Positions 50,847 through 52,183 of a DNA stretch of 52,183 bases are shown here, piece after piece. The position numbers were made by a program, and so were the translations under genes. The notes under the pieces are model-generated. The model worked only from the letters and a program-made list of their open reading frames with translations, ran no database searches and was not told where the DNA came from. Origin of the DNA: a virus. Positions within the stretch are counted from its first letter, which is position 1. Each line of letters starts with the position of its first letter. The stretch spans positions 1 through 52,183 of the IMG/VR virus record IMGVR_UViG_3300027805_000020. The stretch is one strand, 5' to 3'.

Positions 50847-51459
50847 CTTTCAGTATTTCCTTGACGAGCAAATCGTCTATATTCATCCATTTTCTAAGAT
50901 CTTCTGCAACTTCTGGATCAAGCTTCTGCAATTTCCGTGGCAATTTGAATCCGAATTCGTTCTTTTTTTCGTCATAAAACTCGATTACTTTTATTATATC
51001 ATCCATCTGGATAGTGTCAAGCGAAATTTTGTCCTCAATCAACTTTTTTATTTCTAACCAGCGATTAGTGCAAAAGGAAGTTTCTTTGTTGTAACACGCC
51101 AGCGAAACCGCTTCGTCGTAGTAATAGAGTCTACCGTCTTTTATACATGGAAAGAAAAAATCAATTGGTTCTTCTGTTCCTCGGCGGTTTTTGGGATGTT
51201 CTTCATCGTTAAAAATTTGAATTTGAAATTGAACAAAGCCGCTATTTCTCACAACGTCATTTTGAGCCTTAGGAAAAGCCCGTGTGTGCTCTCCAAACCA
51301 TCCAATGTCATGACTGTGTTCTTCACCCTTCGGGCTAATCCAAATCGTACAATCGCCTTCTTTTTTTCTCCATCCGTACTTGACTAAAAAAGTCTCTTGC
51401 TCTTTTAGGTCTTTTTCAACTTCGTTTATTAATGCTTTTATGTTAACGTCTGGATGCAT
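50839..51459 (-). CDS. hypothetical protein carrying an internal promoter
   Basis: A 206-residue protein with charged helices at both ends and a Trp-rich beta part (W-R-K-K, I-W-I-S). No family recognised. A full sigma-70 consensus lies inside its coding sequence. It overlaps the next gene by 8 bases. Confidence 0.6.
   Translation of the reverse strand: MHPDVNIKALINEVEKDLKEQETFLVKYGWRKKEGDCTIWISPKGEEHSHDIGWFGEHTRAFPKAQNDVVRNSGFVQFQIQIFNDEEHPKNRRGTEEPIDFFFPCIKDGRLYYYDEAVSLACYNKETSFCTNRWLEIKKLIEDKISLDTIQMDDIIKVIEFYDEKKNEFGFKLPRKLQKLDPEVAEDLRKWMNIDDLLVKEILKDV
50993..51020 (-). promoter_or_regulatory. perfect sigma-70 promoter inside a coding sequence
   Basis: On the minus strand TTGACA (51020-51015), 16-base spacer, TATAAT (50998-50993), all twelve consensus bases, inside the 206-residue gene (codons for L-D-T-I-Q-M-D-D-I-I). 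The spacer holds a 12-base palindrome ATCCAGATGGAT. It would supply the small-gene run below 50.9 kb. Confidence 0.8.
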
Positions 51460-51461
51460 AT

Positions 51462-51728
51462 TTAAACCTTTTGTTTAAGAAATTTGCTAATTTTTCCCTC
51501 GAACAACACATTGGACTGATCATCATACTTATCAACGAAACTTTCGCTAATCATGATTTTTGTAGTGGGTGTGAGTCCATAGTATTTTTCTGCAATTGCT
51601 CTTTGTAAAAATTCTTTTGCTTTTTCTAGAGAGCTTACAAAAAAGATATCTGTAAAATCTTTATCGTTACGGTCGTTAGACCAGTTATAGTTTTCTTCTA
51701 TTTCGTAGACAATATATATTTTATTCAT
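51462..51728 (-). CDS. hypothetical protein
   Basis: An 88-residue protein, start I-Y-I-V-Y-E-I-E-E-N, with a helix (L-E-K-A-K-E-F-L) in the middle. A domain of the type seen in small phage proteins that follow a strand-helix plan; not named. Confidence 0.55.
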   Translation of the reverse strand: MNKIYIVYEIEENYNWSNDRNDKDFTDIFFVSSLEKAKEFLQRAIAEKYYGLTPTTKIMISESFVDKYDDQSNVLFEGKISKFLKQKV

Positions 51729-52078
51729 TCTCCACCCGAACTACAATAAAACGTTTGCTCTAGGGCCGGTATATGTATTTTAAACGACCCGCAATGTTTA
51801 CAGGTTGACTCTTGCCGCCACCTTGCGATCTTTTCTTTTTCTTGTTCCGCTAAAACCCCTAGTTGTTCCGGCTCGTCCAGCAACGCATAAGGCAGTTCAG
51901 CATGTCGGATTGCTCCGTGGGTAGTTGGGCCATAAGTAAACTTAAATCCGCTTTCTCTTAAATTTACCAAGGAATATAAGTCACTTCCGCGATCCACTAG
52001 ATTAACAAATTGTCTAGCCAATACGGTGCATTGATCTACTAACTCACGGGCCGCTTTAATTTTTTCAGATGTGTTCAC
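51725..52078 (-). CDS. zinc-ribbon-ended hypothetical protein
   Basis: A 117-residue protein beginning at GTG that overlaps the previous stop (TAGTG). C-K-H-C-G near residue 94 and Y-C-S-S-G near the end form a half-ribbon. Unknown function. Confidence 0.55.
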   Translation of the reverse strand: MNTSEKIKAARELVDQCTVLARQFVNLVDRGSDLYSLVNLRESGFKFTYGPTTHGAIRHAELPYALLDEPEQLGVLAEQEKEKIARWRQESTCKHCGSFKIHIPALEQTFYCSSGGE

Positions 52079-52183
52079 TATTTAATCCTTATTAATTCAT
52101 CAAATTCTGTTGTCATTCTGTATATCTTACAGCTTTCTAAAGCCGCCAGCCCCCTTCTTAGAGCATCTACTTCTGGCCCTTGA
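52078..52183 (-). CDS. partial gene entering from the right edge
   Basis: The final 34 codons of a reading frame that is open to the right edge and ends at TAG, coupled to the next gene by TAGTG. The sequence (E-V-D-A-L-R-R-G-L and D-E-L-I-R-I-K) is helical. Start outside the window; no function can be assigned. Confidence 0.5.
   Translation of the reverse strand, partial: QGPEVDALRRGLAALESCKIYRMTTEFDELIRIK

Noticed and set aside
1-52183. CRISPR array, rRNA, insertion sequence
   Set aside because: No regular short repeats with spacers, no rRNA signatures, and no transposase or terminal inverted repeats were seen.

Overview
The window is a stretch of a tailed double-stranded DNA bacteriophage genome (class Caudoviricetes). 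It is AT-rich and very densely packed, with short spacers, many TAATG or ATGA stop/start overlaps, and two long opposing gene blocks. It carries a phage replisome of bacterial type and tail-type structural proteins. No terminase, portal or major capsid gene is present, so this is only part of a probably large genome. The host cannot be named. Shine-Dalgarno sites and perfect TTGACA-N16-TATAAT promoters point to a host with a standard sigma-70 RNA polymerase and argue against Bacteroidetes.

Plus-strand block (1-13480): virion or late genes. Two proteins share an LF-rich repeat. They are followed by large tail or baseplate-like proteins, a group of unusually cysteine-rich proteins, a zinc-ribbon protein, an abundant-looking Gly/Ser/Asn-rich protein with its own terminator, and a membrane-anchored HExxH metallopeptidase candidate. 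The block converges on the minus-strand block with an 11-bp ORF overlap.

Minus-strand block, read from the right edge down to 13470: (a) 46.2-52.2 kb, small hypothetical and zinc-finger genes plus a YopX-like protein; (b) 41.4-46.2 kb, a C39-like peptidase, FkbM methyltransferase, two GT-A glycosyltransferases, a hotdog thioesterase, a SLOG-fold protein and a phage-conserved C-terminal domain; (c) 36.2-40.6 kb, a nicotinamide phosphoribosyltransferase gene (nadV) split by a LAGLIDADG homing endonuclease, and a vWA protein; (d) 33.3-36.2 kb, small membrane proteins, a Thg1-like 3'-5' polymerase, a metallophosphoesterase and a P-loop kinase, which could form an RNA end-repair set; (e) 22.7-33.3 kb, replication and nucleotide metabolism: SSB, DnaB-type helicase, DnaG-type primase, dNMP kinase, deoxyribonucleotidase, Cas4/RecB-like nuclease, PD-(D/E)XK nuclease, GNAT, DnaQ-type exonuclease, DnaE-type polymerase and a second SSB; (f) 14.9-22.7 kb, a glycosylation island with four GT-B/GT2 enzymes, a CgeB-like enzyme, a sugar nucleotidyltransferase and relatives; (g) a second homing endonuclease and a putative single-strand-annealing protein at the end.

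How the parts work together: blocks d and e copy DNA and keep nucleotide and RNA pools working. nadV would salvage NAD. The glycosylation island and the 42-46 kb sugar genes could decorate virion proteins or the host surface. The most notable signals are the clean frame-preserving split of nadV, the consensus promoters with embedded palindromes (one inside a gene), the polar over-represented pentamer GCCCG, the zinc-ribbon insertion inside a glycosyltransferase, and several small membrane or secreted proteins that automatic annotation could miss.
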